Origin: Akebia trifoliata
Taxonomy: Eukaryota > Streptophyta > Magnoliopsida > Ranunculales > Lardizabalaceae
Reading direction: 5' to 3'
Assembly: GCA_017979445.1 (NCBI GenBank)
Contig: CM030716.1
Location: forward strand, 9,423,974 to 9,487,973
Length of the DNA: 64,000 nt
Position 1 is the first letter of the stretch; each line of letters starts with the position of its first letter. Both the position numbers and the translations under genes were made by a program. The notes beneath the pieces were generated by a model that did no database searches, had not been told where the DNA came from, and saw only the letters and a program-made list of their open reading frames with translations. Shown here piece after piece: positions 42,100 to 54,344 of the stretch.

Positions 42100-44340
42100 G
42101 GAAAGGGTCTTATTTATGAGGTGCAAGGGAAAATGTTTTAACGGTTATTTTTTGTTGGCAGTTATAACGGTTGTTTTTGTGAGGTAATAGACCCGTTCTT
42201 ATTCTTTGTTTTTCAACAACTATATTAACTTGTTTTAAGGACGAGTAACAATCCTATACTCCTGGAAGTTGGGTAGTTAGTTAGCTAAAGCTACTTATAT
42301 CTTGCCATGTGGCTCACATTTTTTTATATTATTTAGTGGGTCCAGAAAATTGATGGGTTTGGACCATGGTTTTTAAACTCGGTATCGTGTCTCGTCTCGT
42401 TCAGCTCTGATACCGAGTCGTCTCGGACGAGTTTTCCAATATGTTTGAGACGTCTCGTGAGATAACTCAAAAAATTGAACATAAGACGTAAAACTCGGTC
42501 AAAAAATGACTTTGTGAGTTGGTCTCGTTCAACTCTGATACTGAGTTAACTCAGATGATACGTCTCAGTCTCGGATGAGTTTAAAAACCATGGTTTGGCC
42601 CCAAAAGAGTGCCCAAAGGAGTGTTTGGGGTGTTCTTGAATCGATTATCCCAATAAGATTTAGCGTAAATTAATATTGGTCGATATAGGCTTAAAAGCAA
42701 AAAAATCTTATACCAATGGATTAGGATTTGATTAAACGAATCTTATTCCTTTATTCTGCTCTATTGGTACTAAAGCTCATTATATATAGACTAAATCGTA
42801 GGATTGCATCCTTTCGTTTCGTTGTGACCATTGCAAATTAGGTTTAACTATAAAGAAAAAAGGGAAGAAAATAATTATAAATTAGATAATTTTATAACAA
42901 ATTGACTCCAACCAAAGTTTTGAATTTGAACTGTTTAACTTGATAAAAGTAACCAAAATAAATAAATAACTGATTTATAAAAAACATTATTTGAAATTAT
43001 TATATTTATAATTTCTTATTTATCCTTTTAGTTTTGTTAAAATTTTCAAGTCCTGAAACATATTCAAGATTTCATATCCTGAGAATTCAAATCTACCAAC
43101 TAGGCCTTTGTTCATACCCATGATGTGTTTGATTGTCACCTTATTCAGATTATGGGTTGAAACATAAAATCCTTTTTCACCCTTTTTAAGGTTCTGATGC
43201 CCCTTCTCATCCCAATGACATATTTGTCTACGTTCTATTGACCCAAATTCTCACTGGCGGATAGAAAGCATCTCTCTCCTGACCGAACCTGCCCAAGAAA
43301 TCCAACCAACCAAATAGAATAAATTGTTCTTGTCGGGAGTTCTGTCAAGGGACCATAGTTTGACTACTTGTGCACCATGGCTTGACTTGACAAATTGAGT
43401 TAACTTTTTTTTTTTAGTTAGTTGGCTCAGCAAAAGGGTCTCACTCCTAGCTGATCCAAGTTTGCTCGAGAATTCTCGTCACGCTTTTTCTTCGCGATTT
43501 CTTGGATTCCTCATCAATTCTACCCCTGGTTCCATTGACCTCGGGCATCTCACTTGGTGGCCAAAAAAATTGAAAAAAAAATATAACATTAATGATTGGA
43601 CTTGTTGAAACTGAATACCAATACATACATCAAGGTGGGGTAAACAAAAATATTTTCTTTCTGGTGCAGATTTAGAGACAATTTCATTGATAATTTCTAA
43701 GCATTGTATTTTCATCGCTCGAATCCCTTCACTCTATTATCAAATGCTGAATTAGAGATTATGTAACCCTGGCCGGTATTTCTTCTACACAACTCCGCTC
43801 ATAGTCAAGCAAGCTGTAAAGATGTTCCACAACCAAACAAGAGGTTAAAGTGTTCATGATTAGTCATGATAACAACAACAACAGATTATCAGTGTCAACA
43901 ACAGTGTCGAAGCCTTATCCAAAGATTTGGGGTTGACTAAATAAAACTTGTTCTTCAATTCAATTTTTTCCAAAAGTTATTCAAAGTGATAGAAAAATAA
44001 TAGATGAAAAGGGTGAAAAAGAGAGGACATATAAGGTGAAAATGTAAAACAGAAACTAAATAAATACCAAGGCAGTATCAGTTGTTTGTCTGAACTAAAG
44101 CAAACAACGACAATCCTTTAGATTCCTTCCACCATACCAAGTCGAAAAGGAGAGGTAGGAGACTTCAAACGGGGCTTTGATGACCACGTCTAAACATCAA
44201 ACTATGATGATAATAAGAATAAAATCATAGCCACATAATAATACAGAAGGAAACATGGGTATTTGAGATTCGCTAACGAAAGAAACAAGATCAAATATTC
44301 AATCATGTATCATCATCCCCGTTTACGCATGGCACACTCT
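42100..44340. other. Intergenic between the Ole e 1 and 14-3-3 genes
   Basis: Contains the family B MITE at 42365-42592. The rest, including a moderately GC-richer patch at about 43250-43560, shows no gene that I can support. Confidence 0.55.
42365..42592. mobile_element. Family B MITE, copy 1 (228 bp), 8-bp TSD
   Basis: Ends are CATGGTTTTTAAACTCGG and its complement form GAGTTTAAAAACCATG. Flanks GTTTGGAC (42357-42364) and GTTTGGCC (42593-42600) match at 7 of 8, as for hAT-type insertions. The interior repeats GTCTCGTTCARCTCTGATAC in both halves. Copy 2 is 61777-62005. Confidence 0.85.
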
Positions 44341-44355
44341 AAGGCTCTGCCTGCT

Positions 44356-47300
44356 TCACTGCAGAAACGAGAATAGAAAATTCCTATGTGAACAAAAAAG
44401 TTAATGATGCAATCAAAAAAGAACATGGACGAATACCCATTTAGCTCACCTCTGCATCTTCGCCCCCAGTTTTAGAAGAGATGTCCATCCTCTGGGCTTC
44501 ATCTGGTATAATGAATAACACACACATAAATACGAACCAACAAAGAAAACATACTGAGAAAACAAGTTGTAATTGACATTCATTGAAAAGCAATTGATAT
44601 GTGCTCAGGAGAATCCCAAGGAAAGAGGAAACTCCATAAGAAGAGCACAAAATGGATTGCAACAGAAGACAACTTTTGTTACCAATACTAAATTTGAAGA
44701 TGTGGAACTACTTAAAGTGACAAAATTCCAATATATTGATGTGTCCCACTTACTGGTTGGTCACAATCTAGACAAGAAAATTATACCAAGAGCATTATAA
44801 CTAACAACTATAGCTTTAATTAATGTTACAGACATCATAAGGAATGCCTTCACCATGGTTACCCGTGGCATCATGGTTGCCATTTGAATAAATTATTAGT
44901 ATTTTTTTTTTAAATTTGTTAATGTACGTGATACAATCAGTACATGCACGGTTAGGGGTGTTTGTACTTGTGGCTACATGATTGCCCTTTGTATAAACTA
45001 TTGAGTTAATTTTTGTTTTAATTTGTTAATGTATGTGATTCAAGCAGTAGGTGCGTGGTTATGGGTGTTTGTACCCATGCCATCAACTGTCGCTCAAGTT
45101 AGAAAATTATATACTTTTTTTTTCATGAGTTATTATTACTTGCACTGGAAGAACACTATGGAGCTAAGACCAAGTTTAAGCATTATGCTCAAAGATTGTC
45201 ACTTGTATTCTTGTCGCATACTATTCAAGAATCGTACATCTAGTTTGGTCCAAGCATCATCAGATGTAGTGATACAACTGCAATACGTTCAGAGTCTAGA
45301 AGCTAGAAATCAAAGAATAGAGGGAAAAAAATCATTAACATGAAAAATAATTACAAATTATTTGTGAAAGTGATTTTTTTTTTGTAAAGCCCAATAATAG
45401 ATGTGTCAATCCTGGCCATACCCACACCGCTAAATATTGGGCTCCACTATTCCAAATGGAATAGCCATCAGACTCAGAAAATATTTCCAAGGATCCCATG
45501 CATGATGGGAAAGTAGGACCTACACAGGAAGTGGTACCCCAAATCTTAGTGGCGTGTGCACAATTTACAACCACCAACAATAATACAATATCTTCAATCC
45601 TTGTTCTTACAGTATGCATGTGATCTATAACTACTGAAAAGACAGTTCATGGGAAATCTGTTAGGGCATCATACTAGAGGAAGAAGACCATTGTGCCACA
45701 CTATAATATTTGTTGTTTAGAATACTTGACGGACACGTAAACTAGAGTACTTGAACCTAAGCAGAGCAGAATGATTGAAGGAAGATATGACCAGAAAGAG
45801 GAACATTAAGGATAATAGGAAAATAATCTGTAAAGATATATCTCACGAAGATTGAATGCCACAGAGAATGTGGTGAGAAGAAGAAGAAACCCTTGTATAA
45901 CATATTAGTTATGAGGATATATTTCATTGGTTGGGATATCGTGATGTCAATTAAACTCTAATGATGTCATGGTCCCCTGACATGGTGGTCTGAACCCTTG
46001 TATTATTAACAGGAACTGATGGTAATGTTAGGTGCCTTGCACCAACAGATGCGAGTAAATGATCTTATTCTATTTTATTAGAAGTGGTTATGCGAAAAAT
46101 AATCAGAGAAAACAAACAGGCTTTTCGACTAAACAAGGTAAATTTGACTTTTTTATTTATTTTTAATTTCTGTTGATATGTAGCAATGTTTGATTTTTCA
46201 AAAACACTTTTACTAGAATAAGAATTTTCAAACCTCTGGCGAACATTGAATAGAATCTTGGATTGGATTGAACTATGATGGATTAACACTTGTAAGTTCA
46301 ACTCATTCTGTTATTAGGCTGTCACAGTTTAGCAACATAATCTTTGCAGAAAACCTTATTTTTTTGCATGGCTTGCTGCTGTAGTAGCACCATTTGGCAT
46401 GATTTGAAATTTTAATCACTTCCTTCACATTCAATCTTTCTAGTTTAGCCAGAACCCCTACCCCTCCCATTAACACATCTTTTTTATAAGACTATTGACT
46501 TCACCTTAAAGGCTCGATCAAATTAATCTTGTGAAATTCTTTGCTACTATATAGCAACAAACCCAAACTAAGCAATTAATTATCACCAGAGTCATGTGTC
46601 CTAAAACTGAACTGAAATCCCAACAAAATACCATAGAACATGAAGCCTGATAATGATCAGACAGTATAATACTCCAAACAACGGATCAATAGAAACATTT
46701 GCATGCATCTAGAAGACAGAACACACAATGGAGAGAGGTGAGAAATCTCAGTGAAAATTGAAGACTACATTTACTTAAGATCAAAAGCCAAACAAGGAAA
46801 TAAACATTCAAATGAAAGACCTTGACTATAATATCAGTAAGAATGGCTCAGCTAACTATATATCACATTGATTAAATAAGAGAGATTCTATTGCCACACC
46901 AACTTTTGCTAATGCCACCCTAATTCATATGTAAATCACCAAAGAATTAGCACACATTTGGGGTGGCGTTACCAAAAGTTGGTGTGGGAATAGAAGCTCT
47001 CTTAAACAAAGAGACGACCGTATTATTAAAATAAAGGGATAACAACCAAACCGCATAATTCAGCCTTATGAAAATTCTATGCATTACCTCCATCCTCTGG
47101 GATGTCAGAAGTCCACAATGTAAGGTTGTCCCTCAGAAGTTGCATAATTAAAGTGCTATCTTTGTAAGATTCTTCACTGAGGGTATCCAACTCTGAAATA
47201 GCTTCGTCAAAAGCTTGCTTGGCAAGATGGCAGGCCCTGTGAAATAAGTTACCATGAGATCAGGTTCTAGACTACTATAGAATCAAAAAGGAAGAATCAC

Positions 47301-48755
47301 ATCATTCAGAATGAACAATAACATGTGCATACCTTTCAGGTGAGTTCATAATCTCATAATAAAATACTGAGAAATTCAATGCCAAACCCAATCGGATTGG
47401 ATGTGTAGGAGATAAATCAGCCTCTGCAGTGCTAGAGGCCAACTGAAGACAAACAGGAAAACAAGGTTAGTACATGGTAAACAGCATTGTTTTCTATTCA
47501 CATTGTTTAACAAATCAAATTGCTTATCATTTTCAATTGCACAACGTTCCATGGCTCCAAGAAGACAAATAATGCCGGAAATTTCATTAGCTTATTTTTC
47601 GTATTGTAATTTGTTTTTCCTTTAGTTTGATCAGTATATATTGATCATATTACTCAACACTAATTATATAAATCACATCCTCACAAGTCTCTCCATTTCT
47701 ATTGGTAAGGAAATATAAATGACGGAACCTGTGAAGTCGAAAACTTAGCCAAGTTGGTATTTGGTAAGACATATGGAGCGTTGTTCCCATGTCCTAGTTC
47801 AAACCCCCCTGAACCCAAGTACTCAACTCTATCTTGTTAACCACTAACCCTTCACCTATCAATAAAAAAAAAAAGAAATTTTGTTAACTAAGTACTCCCT
47901 AAGAGTGCCCTCACTAAAATTGAACTACAAACTAAGTACACAAAATACAAATCTTATTCTAGATATAATAACCATCTCTACACAGATTTTAAGTCTGAAA
48001 TGAACAGGTCAAACAACCAAAATTTTCCACATTGGCCTACCTCAGCAAGAACTTACCTGATAAGCTTTCAGCGACTGATCAGCGGCTTCTTTCTTCTCGT
48101 TACCACTTTTAAACTCCGCCAAATAACGATAATAATCCCCTTTCCTGCAACCAATCAAAACTCCAAACCCTAAAAAACACTAAATTCCCAGAAAATCAAC
48201 ATAAATAAATAAAAACAAAATCCCTCACATCTTATAATAAAAAACGTTGGATTCCCCAGCTGAAGAGGAAGGGATGAGATGCTCATCAATAACAGTCATG
48301 ACATCGTTACAGATGTTCCAAAGCTCTGATTCGACTTTCTGCCTGTAATCCTTGATCCGCTTCGCGTGCTGATCATTCCCCTTTGCTTCCTCTTTCTGCT
48401 CGATAGAAGAAAGAATCCTCCATGAAGCCCTTCGAGCTCCAATTACGTTTTTGTACCCAACAGAGAGCAAATTACGCTCCTCTACTGTCAATTCGACATC
48501 GAGATTCGCAAGTTTCTTCATGGAATCCACCATTTCTGCCAATTAACAAACAATTTAGGGAAAAAAAAAACTTTCACCAATGATTCAAACCCTAACACTA
48601 ATTGTCAGATAAAGAGAAATTAAGCAAAGATATAAGCCTTTGAGATTCAAGATCGAGAGACAGAGAGAGAAGAAACCCTAACCTTCGTAACGTTCCGCTT
48701 GTTCAGCGAGTTTTGCGATGTAGACAAAGGTCTCGCGTTCTTTAGAGGGCGCCAT
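44356..48755 (-). CDS. GRF9-like: 14-3-3 protein, GRF9/mu type, 7 coding exons
   Basis: Dimeric adaptor that binds phosphoserine/phosphothreonine motifs on client proteins in cytosol and nucleus. Exons in coding order: 48683-48755, 48229-48535, 48057-48144, 47333-47442, 47088-47236, 44450-44502, 44356-44358; all introns are GT-AG and they join to 260 residues. The protein starts [20 protein letters not shown]. It has the signature segments [13 protein letters not shown] and [15 protein letters not shown], and the groove residues in RRASWR and in [11 protein letters not shown]. The C-terminal tail GGEDAE and the many introns fit the epsilon group, mu branch. An upstream in-frame ATG at 48914 would add 53 non-14-3-3 residues and was rejected. 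The seventh exon supplies only the stop codon. Intron 3 holds a SINE, intron 5 a MITE and a duplication. Confidence 0.95.
44872..45083. repeat. Tandem duplication in 14-3-3 intron 5
   Basis: Two units of about 104 bp (44872-44975, 44976-45083) share ATTGCC/TTTG, TTTGTTAATGTAYGTGAT, GGTTAKGGGTGTTTGTAC. Divergence is moderate and the sequence is non-coding. Confidence 0.7.
46881..47000. mobile_element. Family D MITE, intact copy in 14-3-3 intron 5
   Basis: The 120-bp element has ends AGAGATTCTATTGCCACACC and, on the other strand, AGAGCTTCTATTCCCACACC, continuing into AACTTTTG. The flanks TTAAATAAG and (C)TTAAACAAA are similar but offset by one base. Related to 18857-22179 and 60223-60328. Confidence 0.75.
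47745..47875 (+). mobile_element. SINE in 14-3-3 intron 3
   Basis: It has an A-box TTAGCCAAGTTGG, a B-box TAGTTCAAACC at 47795-47805, a short body and an A tail of 11 after AAT. Same head as the units at 27183 and 54563. Its orientation is opposite to the host gene. Confidence 0.65.
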
Positions 48756-48919
48756 GAACGATCTGCAAATTTTTAGGTTTTGGTGGAGCTCACTCTCTGC
48801 TTTGTTTCTTGTTTGTCGACAACAGGAAGAACAAGAGAGAGAAATTAAACTGGAGAGCATCAGACATCGACGGCTGAAATTACTTTCAAATACAAATCTC
48901 GATGACAAATCCATCAGTC

Positions 48920-50515
48920 AAGACCTATAGATGGCCACATGGGTAATTTTCAAAATACCCTCTTTTAGGTGAATATTGGAGATAGGCTAACATAGCTCTT
49001 GAAGGAGGTCTTCCATGATAGAACGATAAAATGACATAAATACCCTTTTCTTGGATTTATTGCCAAAAACCTTCATTCTTTTCCAAAACTCCACCAACTT
49101 TAACCTCTTCCACTTCAAAAATTGAACTTTTTTATTTAGGGGAAATTATTTAATACAATCTGACAAATGGATTTCTTTCTAAATTCCTACCCCTGGCCCT
49201 TTCAATAATTGAGATTCACGATATAAATCATCAAGATCAACCTCATGAGAATAACAATTATAAATTGTCGATCTCAATGATTTGAATGATCGATCTCAAC
49301 TATTTGAATTGTTGACATTAGTGACTAGAGTTAAGAAAGAAAGATCGATTTTAGTGATTGGGTTGTTAAGGAAAGTTGGGATGCATTTAGAAATAAGTCC
49401 TTATTACATAGTCCATTAAGTAATTTTTCCAAAATTTTACCCTTATCTTCAATCTTAAAATTATATCTCTTTTCAGCCTCAATAATAGAAATAAATTTTT
49501 TGGAGAGAGAGAAGACAATAAATTTGTATTGTTAGCCTAAAAATATTGAGCCAATGAGACCCCTCTTGTGGAATAACTTTTGGTTCAATTAATCCTATAT
49601 ATAGACCTTTTAGTGGGCAATACATGTTGACTTTTAATCATTATGTTTGATAATTTTTTTTTTATAGTTGAATCTTAATTATAGAGTGAGTGGTGATAAA
49701 ATGACTCGCCAGATGGGATACTCAATCGACTTACCGACGTGGAATGAGAAGTCTCTATTAAGACTGAAATTTAACATAAACATAAAACATATGGGTTTGT
49801 GGTCCTTTAATCGACAATGTGGTTCTTCGTGCATCATATGGGTTGAAACTAGAGCTGCAGAGAGGAATTCTATTTACATTTTTGTTTCCATAGTAGCTGT
49901 TCTACAAATTATTTGTTAGAGCAAAGAGACTTTGTATTGTTTTCTTTGATCCTTACCCCCCTTTTTTTTCTAATTAATAAGTTGTTCTGGGAACTATTGT
50001 AATTCCCTTGTTTTTGAAAACTTGAGATTTGATGCAGAAAGAGTCAAATTCAATATTTTTCATTGTGAAGATAAATAATTTACCAGTTTGTTTCAAGTCT
50101 CAACAATAGTCTAGTTATTCTATATTTCTTTTTTTGATGGGTTAATTATTTTGTAGGGTAAATTATCATTTCATGTGTTGAATATGGCAAACTTCCAATT
50201 CCAATACACTGTTCATTTTAATTCCCAAAACATGCTTTTTAGCAAAATTGTCACTTATTAGTGAGATCGTCACTTTTAGAATCAATAGTAGTGAGAATCT
50301 TGTTTTTTTTTTTTTTTTTGTGGTGTCATGTGGTGATTTTCATGTGTTCTATTGTTTACTTTGGATTTTTCAAGTAAAGAGTATAATTTGCCCCTTTTGT
50401 TCTATTTAGATATAATAAATCTATTGTTCTCTTTTCTGTTGGTTGTTCTAAGTTCTAATTTCAATTCACTGTACAAATATTTTATTTATTCTAACTTCGG
50501 ATAACTAAGCGTGTA
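48920..50515. other. Intergenic, no gene seen
   Basis: AT-rich upstream region of the 14-3-3 gene. Short frames such as 49668-49919 are not recognisable. Confidence 0.5.
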
Positions 50516-50519
50516 TGTA

Positions 50520-51026
50520 ATGGGTGGAGGGAATAAGTTCAAGGTAAGTTTCATCTTGTAAAAGATTTTGATTTTTACTGGTAGAAAAGATATTTATGTT
50601 TATTTATTTATTTATTTTTTAGTATTTTACTTGTGCTCAACCCCTGCACTAGGTAAAAGATTGCCCTTGGGTTAGTCTCCCGTGTAGGGATATCAGATGT
50701 TCTAGTACTCGAAAACTATTAACGTCAAGACAACCATATAGCTTTGGTAAAAAAAAAAATTTTAAGTGTCAACTCTGTGGAGATTTCAAGTGGTTCAACA
50801 ATGCAGTGAATCCTCTTAGTATGAGTTTGGATCTTCTAGCTCTTCAGGTTCATCTTCGAAGAAAAAGAGTAGTAGCAACTCGTCAAGTTCAGGTTCGTCT
50901 TCAAAGAAAAAGACTAGTAGTAACTTTTCAAGTTCAACGGGAGGAGGCAAAATTAAAATTACTGTGGAGATGGACGTTGATGATTTTTGCGCTAATTTTG
51001 CAGGAAAAGTCAGTTTAAATAAGTGA
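50520..51026 (+). CDS. Small Ser/Lys-rich protein, 2 exons (hypothetical)
   Basis: I do not recognise the family. Exon 1 (50520-50543) encodes MGGGNKFK and ends AAG|GTAAGT. Exon 2 (50820-51026) starts after CTCTTAG and continues in phase 0 as YEFGSSSSSGSSSKKK. The total is 76 residues. The middle has two near-identical blocks GSSSKKK(S/T)SSN(S/F)SSS; the C-terminus is GGGKIKITVEMDVDDFCANF followed by AGKVSLNK. The strong donor, phase match, loss of all stops in this one frame and a distinctive acidic/hydrophobic tail argue for a real gene, although the exon also reads open in another frame. Low complexity in the middle suggests disorder. Expression is unproven; it lies head-on to a kinase pseudogene. 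Confidence 0.55.
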
Positions 51027-51139
51027 TGTAATAGTTTGCTTTGGTCTTGTACTTACGGAGTGATTTTCTAATCTTGGGATTTTGGATTCATCATGGTTTG
51101 TATAAGCAGTTTACACCTTAGAAATCCACATAGTTTGTC

Positions 51140-52045
51140 TTATTTGATCAAAATGTTGCCTAATTCGCATAATGGATCAACACAATGTAGTGTTAATTTC
51201 AATGTGTTAAGCAACTCATCACCTATCATTGACACGTCCCTCCTCAACTCCAAGTCGAAGACTTCATTGGTCCATTCCTCCTTCACTATTGAAAGCCACC
51301 CATTGTTGCAAATCAACTCGATTCATCACCTCACCATGGGATTTCCCTGTTAAGAGCTCTAGTATGATCACTCCAAGGCTGTATACATCGGTATTTGTGC
51401 TTTCCTTCTTGAGCTTTGAGAGCTTGAGAGCACGTTAACCAAGAGCACCAGCAGTTGCAACGATGTTGGAATTGGCTGTTGTGGTCATAAGTCGTGAGAG
51501 ACCACAGTTAGCTATTTTGGCTTTGGTGTGCTCATCAAGTAAGATGTTCCCGGAAGTCAGGTTCCCGTGTACCATTTTTTCGTGGGTTCACAGATAGCAT
51601 AGATCACGTGAGGCACCCATGGCTATGATCATTCTTGTCAGCCAATCGATCGGGGTATCAGGTCCACAAGCTAGCATTTTATCACCACTCTTATCGTTAT
51701 AGAAAATGCAGTACGAAGAATCAAGATTTAAAATCTCGTCTGGAGACAAATGTCTTGGGGTCAGGAGAAATATCGAGATTGCCTCTTCTAACACATTCCA
51801 AAACATTTTGAAATAATCCAAAATGTTGAATATTTTAGGGTCAATGCTTCACTCTTGTAAATGCCGAATAAAGAGCAAAGTACTGGAAACTTTAAACAAT
51901 AGAATGAATGAACAATACCCACAAAATTAACAAAAATCAAATTTCAAAATGGTTAAAAAGAGTTTGGACCTAATTTTACCATGGAGGAAAGCTGCTAGGC
52001 TCCCTTTGGGCATGATATCAAAGACAAGAAGCTTCTCTCCTTGAA
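51140..52045 (-). pseudogene. Receptor-like kinase pseudogene, IMK2/IMK3 type
   Basis: Minus-strand sequence matches the kinase domain of the inflorescence-meristem LRR receptor-like kinases. It reads GEKLLVFDIMPKGSLAAFLH, then an intron (about 51671-51981, donor CATG|GTAAAA, acceptor GCTAG|CTTG), then [27 protein letters not shown]-, [34 protein letters not shown] and a frameshifted DLQQWVA … [15 protein letters not shown] tail. In-frame stops replace residues after CYL and in ALG(Y). The N-lobe, LRRs and membrane segment are absent upstream of 52045, so it is a 5'-truncated relic that nevertheless keeps its intron, pointing to DNA-level duplication rather than retroposition. Confidence 0.85.
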
Positions 52046-52049
52046 GAGG

Positions 52050-53390
52050 TAATCTACATCTTCTGTTATTGTAGATTAGAAACCACTGTATTTCCATCCT
52101 TCTTTTAGTGGAGACGTTTTTTTTTTTAATTTCCATCTTCTGAAAGGATTGAAGATTGGACTTATGGTGCTCTCTTAGAGTGATATGCTCTTCTTTCAGT
52201 CCCTCTCTCTTGTTTGGCATGCTCAATCCACCAATGGAAACATTGCCCATTTAAAGCTTCTTTTATGCCAAACCAAGACTCAACTAAACCATCTAAAGCA
52301 ACAATAAGAATTCAACTAAACATTTGGGCACTTACAGTGCAAGGCAATAAGAACACAACTAAACATTTGGGCACTTACAAAGATTATGGGAAAATAAAAC
52401 ATGGATGATAAACAGTTTGTCAGGTCAATCGGCACAAACATAAATGCTGAAAATTAAAACTTGAAAAGAAGCATATAAGCAAAAAAAAACTTAGGTCTGT
52501 ATTCATAAGCAAAATAATAACTCTTTGGTTGCAACAAAAAACCTACTAATTCAAAAAAATATTGAGTATTAAATCAATCAAACATCCCCGTTTACACAAA
52601 ATAAATGGATTGTAAATTAATCCACAACAAAATACTTTGAGATGGTGCTTCATGTGTTGTCAATGACCTTATAAAGCACCTCTTATAAAAAACATAATCC
52701 TGAATATATTAGAAGTCTCAAAATGTATGTTCAAAATGCAAAAAAATGTATGCTCAGAATTCTTAATATTACTAGATATTACCATGATTGTGCTTCCAAT
52801 CCAATAAGATGAGTTGTTTTTGGAAAGTAATATTGCCTTGAATGCCCATTGGTACAAATGAATGTAGAGGATTGATCAAAGTTGATTGTACCCTGGCTTC
52901 AATATCTATCGACTCCGAATTTTCCTACAAATTTCAAAAAAAAAAAAAAAAAACATTATACTCACACAAAAATTTGTAATACATATATGTACTTGCTACG
53001 ATTTATTTAACTCACTGCAATGTTATGGTTTTCTTGCATTCTGATAGTTGGTTACGTTCCGATGGTTGGTTGTGTTCTGATGGTTGGTTGGTCATTATAG
53101 GTCTCATGGACAAAACTTGAATTTTTTTTTCTTTGACTTATTTCGTGCTTCCTATCAAAGTTTAAATCAGAATAATTTTTTAACGTATTAAAAAAAATAA
53201 AAAAATACTAACATATTAAAAAAATTCAAAAATTACTAAACATTTTTTTCTTTTTAGCATTCACTATTTTCTCAATTGTTGATTTCAATTTTTCATATGG
53301 TCGTCCTTTACACTTAACTTGAATGGGATTAATAAGCTTGGTTATATTTTTTTCTTCATTCCCAACACTCTCACTTGGGTGAGGCTCAGA
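52050..53390. other. Intergenic, no gene seen
   Basis: Small repeats only. ACTAAACATTTGGGCACTTA is duplicated at about 52316 and 52357. A 17-bp unit around GATGGTTGGTTG occurs three times at 53040-53092. A poly-A run lies at about 52937-52953. Confidence 0.5.
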
Positions 53391-53394
53391 ATCC

Positions 53395-54340
53395 TCCTCA
53401 TTAAAAGCTAAGCATTATTTTTCATGAAAGTTTTTAATGTCATTCAATGCATACTTGTATTTTCTAACTGATTTAGACCCAAACTTTGCAATTTTATGAC
53501 AATGCATGTAAATATCATCATAATGATCCATTGGGATATTAGCAAATATACCAACTTTCATAGAGCTCTTAAGGCTTAAAGTCTTTTTTCCATCGTTGTA
53601 AGATGTATTGGCCGGGATGGAAACTTTTCGACGTCTTGAAGTTCAATAATACAAATTGCATGCTTGCATGAAATACCTCAAGACTCAAATGAACGAGATA
53701 TACATTGCACCTTATATATTTCTCCATTGAAACAAACTTCACAATTTTTCAAGATGGCCTGACTAAATCCCTGCATGACCATTCTTTCTTTTATTTCATA
53801 GAAATAAAGAGGTCCATTTTGAGATACAATTATGTTTTGACAATTCACCACCTTCTTTACCTCTTCTTGAATTTTTGAAAATATGTTGCTCGTGTAAAGT
53901 GAATGTATTGCTCCTCCATAGGCATAGTTGAGATTAATTTGCGCTCCCTATGAAATGAATGAAAATCAGTCAAAACTTCATTTTCATACTTTTTTTCCAA
54001 TACAACTTCATATTGGCTCAGGAATTACTTGAAAGAAATTTTCGAAGTTACATATTCATAAAAAAATGCATTCATACTTTTACTACGTTGAATGGTAGAC
54101 ATTCCTACCCAAAATTGACCTTTCAAAAATACTGGTACCCATTTTTATTTAATCCAATATAAGGACTGAAGTCATTCATTATCTTGCAAAGCAAAGTCTT
54201 CAACCATCTCTCTTCATGCTAACTCAAACTCTTCCACTTTTAACGAGTCATACATTATCATTTTCAACTTAAAAAATTATTACTTCATGTTCTTTATAAG
54301 CACCTAATTTCTCAGAAACCTTCTTCAAACCAACCATCGG
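53395..54340 (-). pseudogene. FAR1-related (FRS) pseudogene
   Basis: FRS proteins are transcription factors domesticated from MULE transposases. On the minus strand the segments run in family order: GLKKVSEKLGAYKEHEVII, MYDSLKVEEFELA, WVPVFLKGQFWVGMSTIQRS, SKSMNAFFYEYVTSKISFK, FLSQYEVVLEKKYENEVLTD, then a SWIM zinc-finger remnant (CISRSFES-stop-GISCKHAIC) and a C-terminal tail. Several in-frame stops and the damaged SWIM motif show that it is dead. The FAR1 N-terminal DNA-binding domain is missing. It may descend from an FRS gene or from a MULE transposase; the sequence here does not separate them. Confidence 0.85.
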
Positions 54341-54344
54341 ATGC

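Noticed and set aside
45023..45343. 106-codon frame in 14-3-3 intron 5
   Set aside because: Starts inside a tandem duplication, lies in an intron on the opposite strand and has no recognisable domain.
48756..48914. 53-residue N-terminal extension of the 14-3-3 protein
   Set aside because: 14-3-3 proteins start a few residues before the first helix; [10 protein letters not shown] is the expected start and the extension has no family similarity.
51671..51981. Insertion disrupting the kinase pseudogene
   Set aside because: GT and AG borders restore the conserved reading exactly, so it is an intron, not an insertion.
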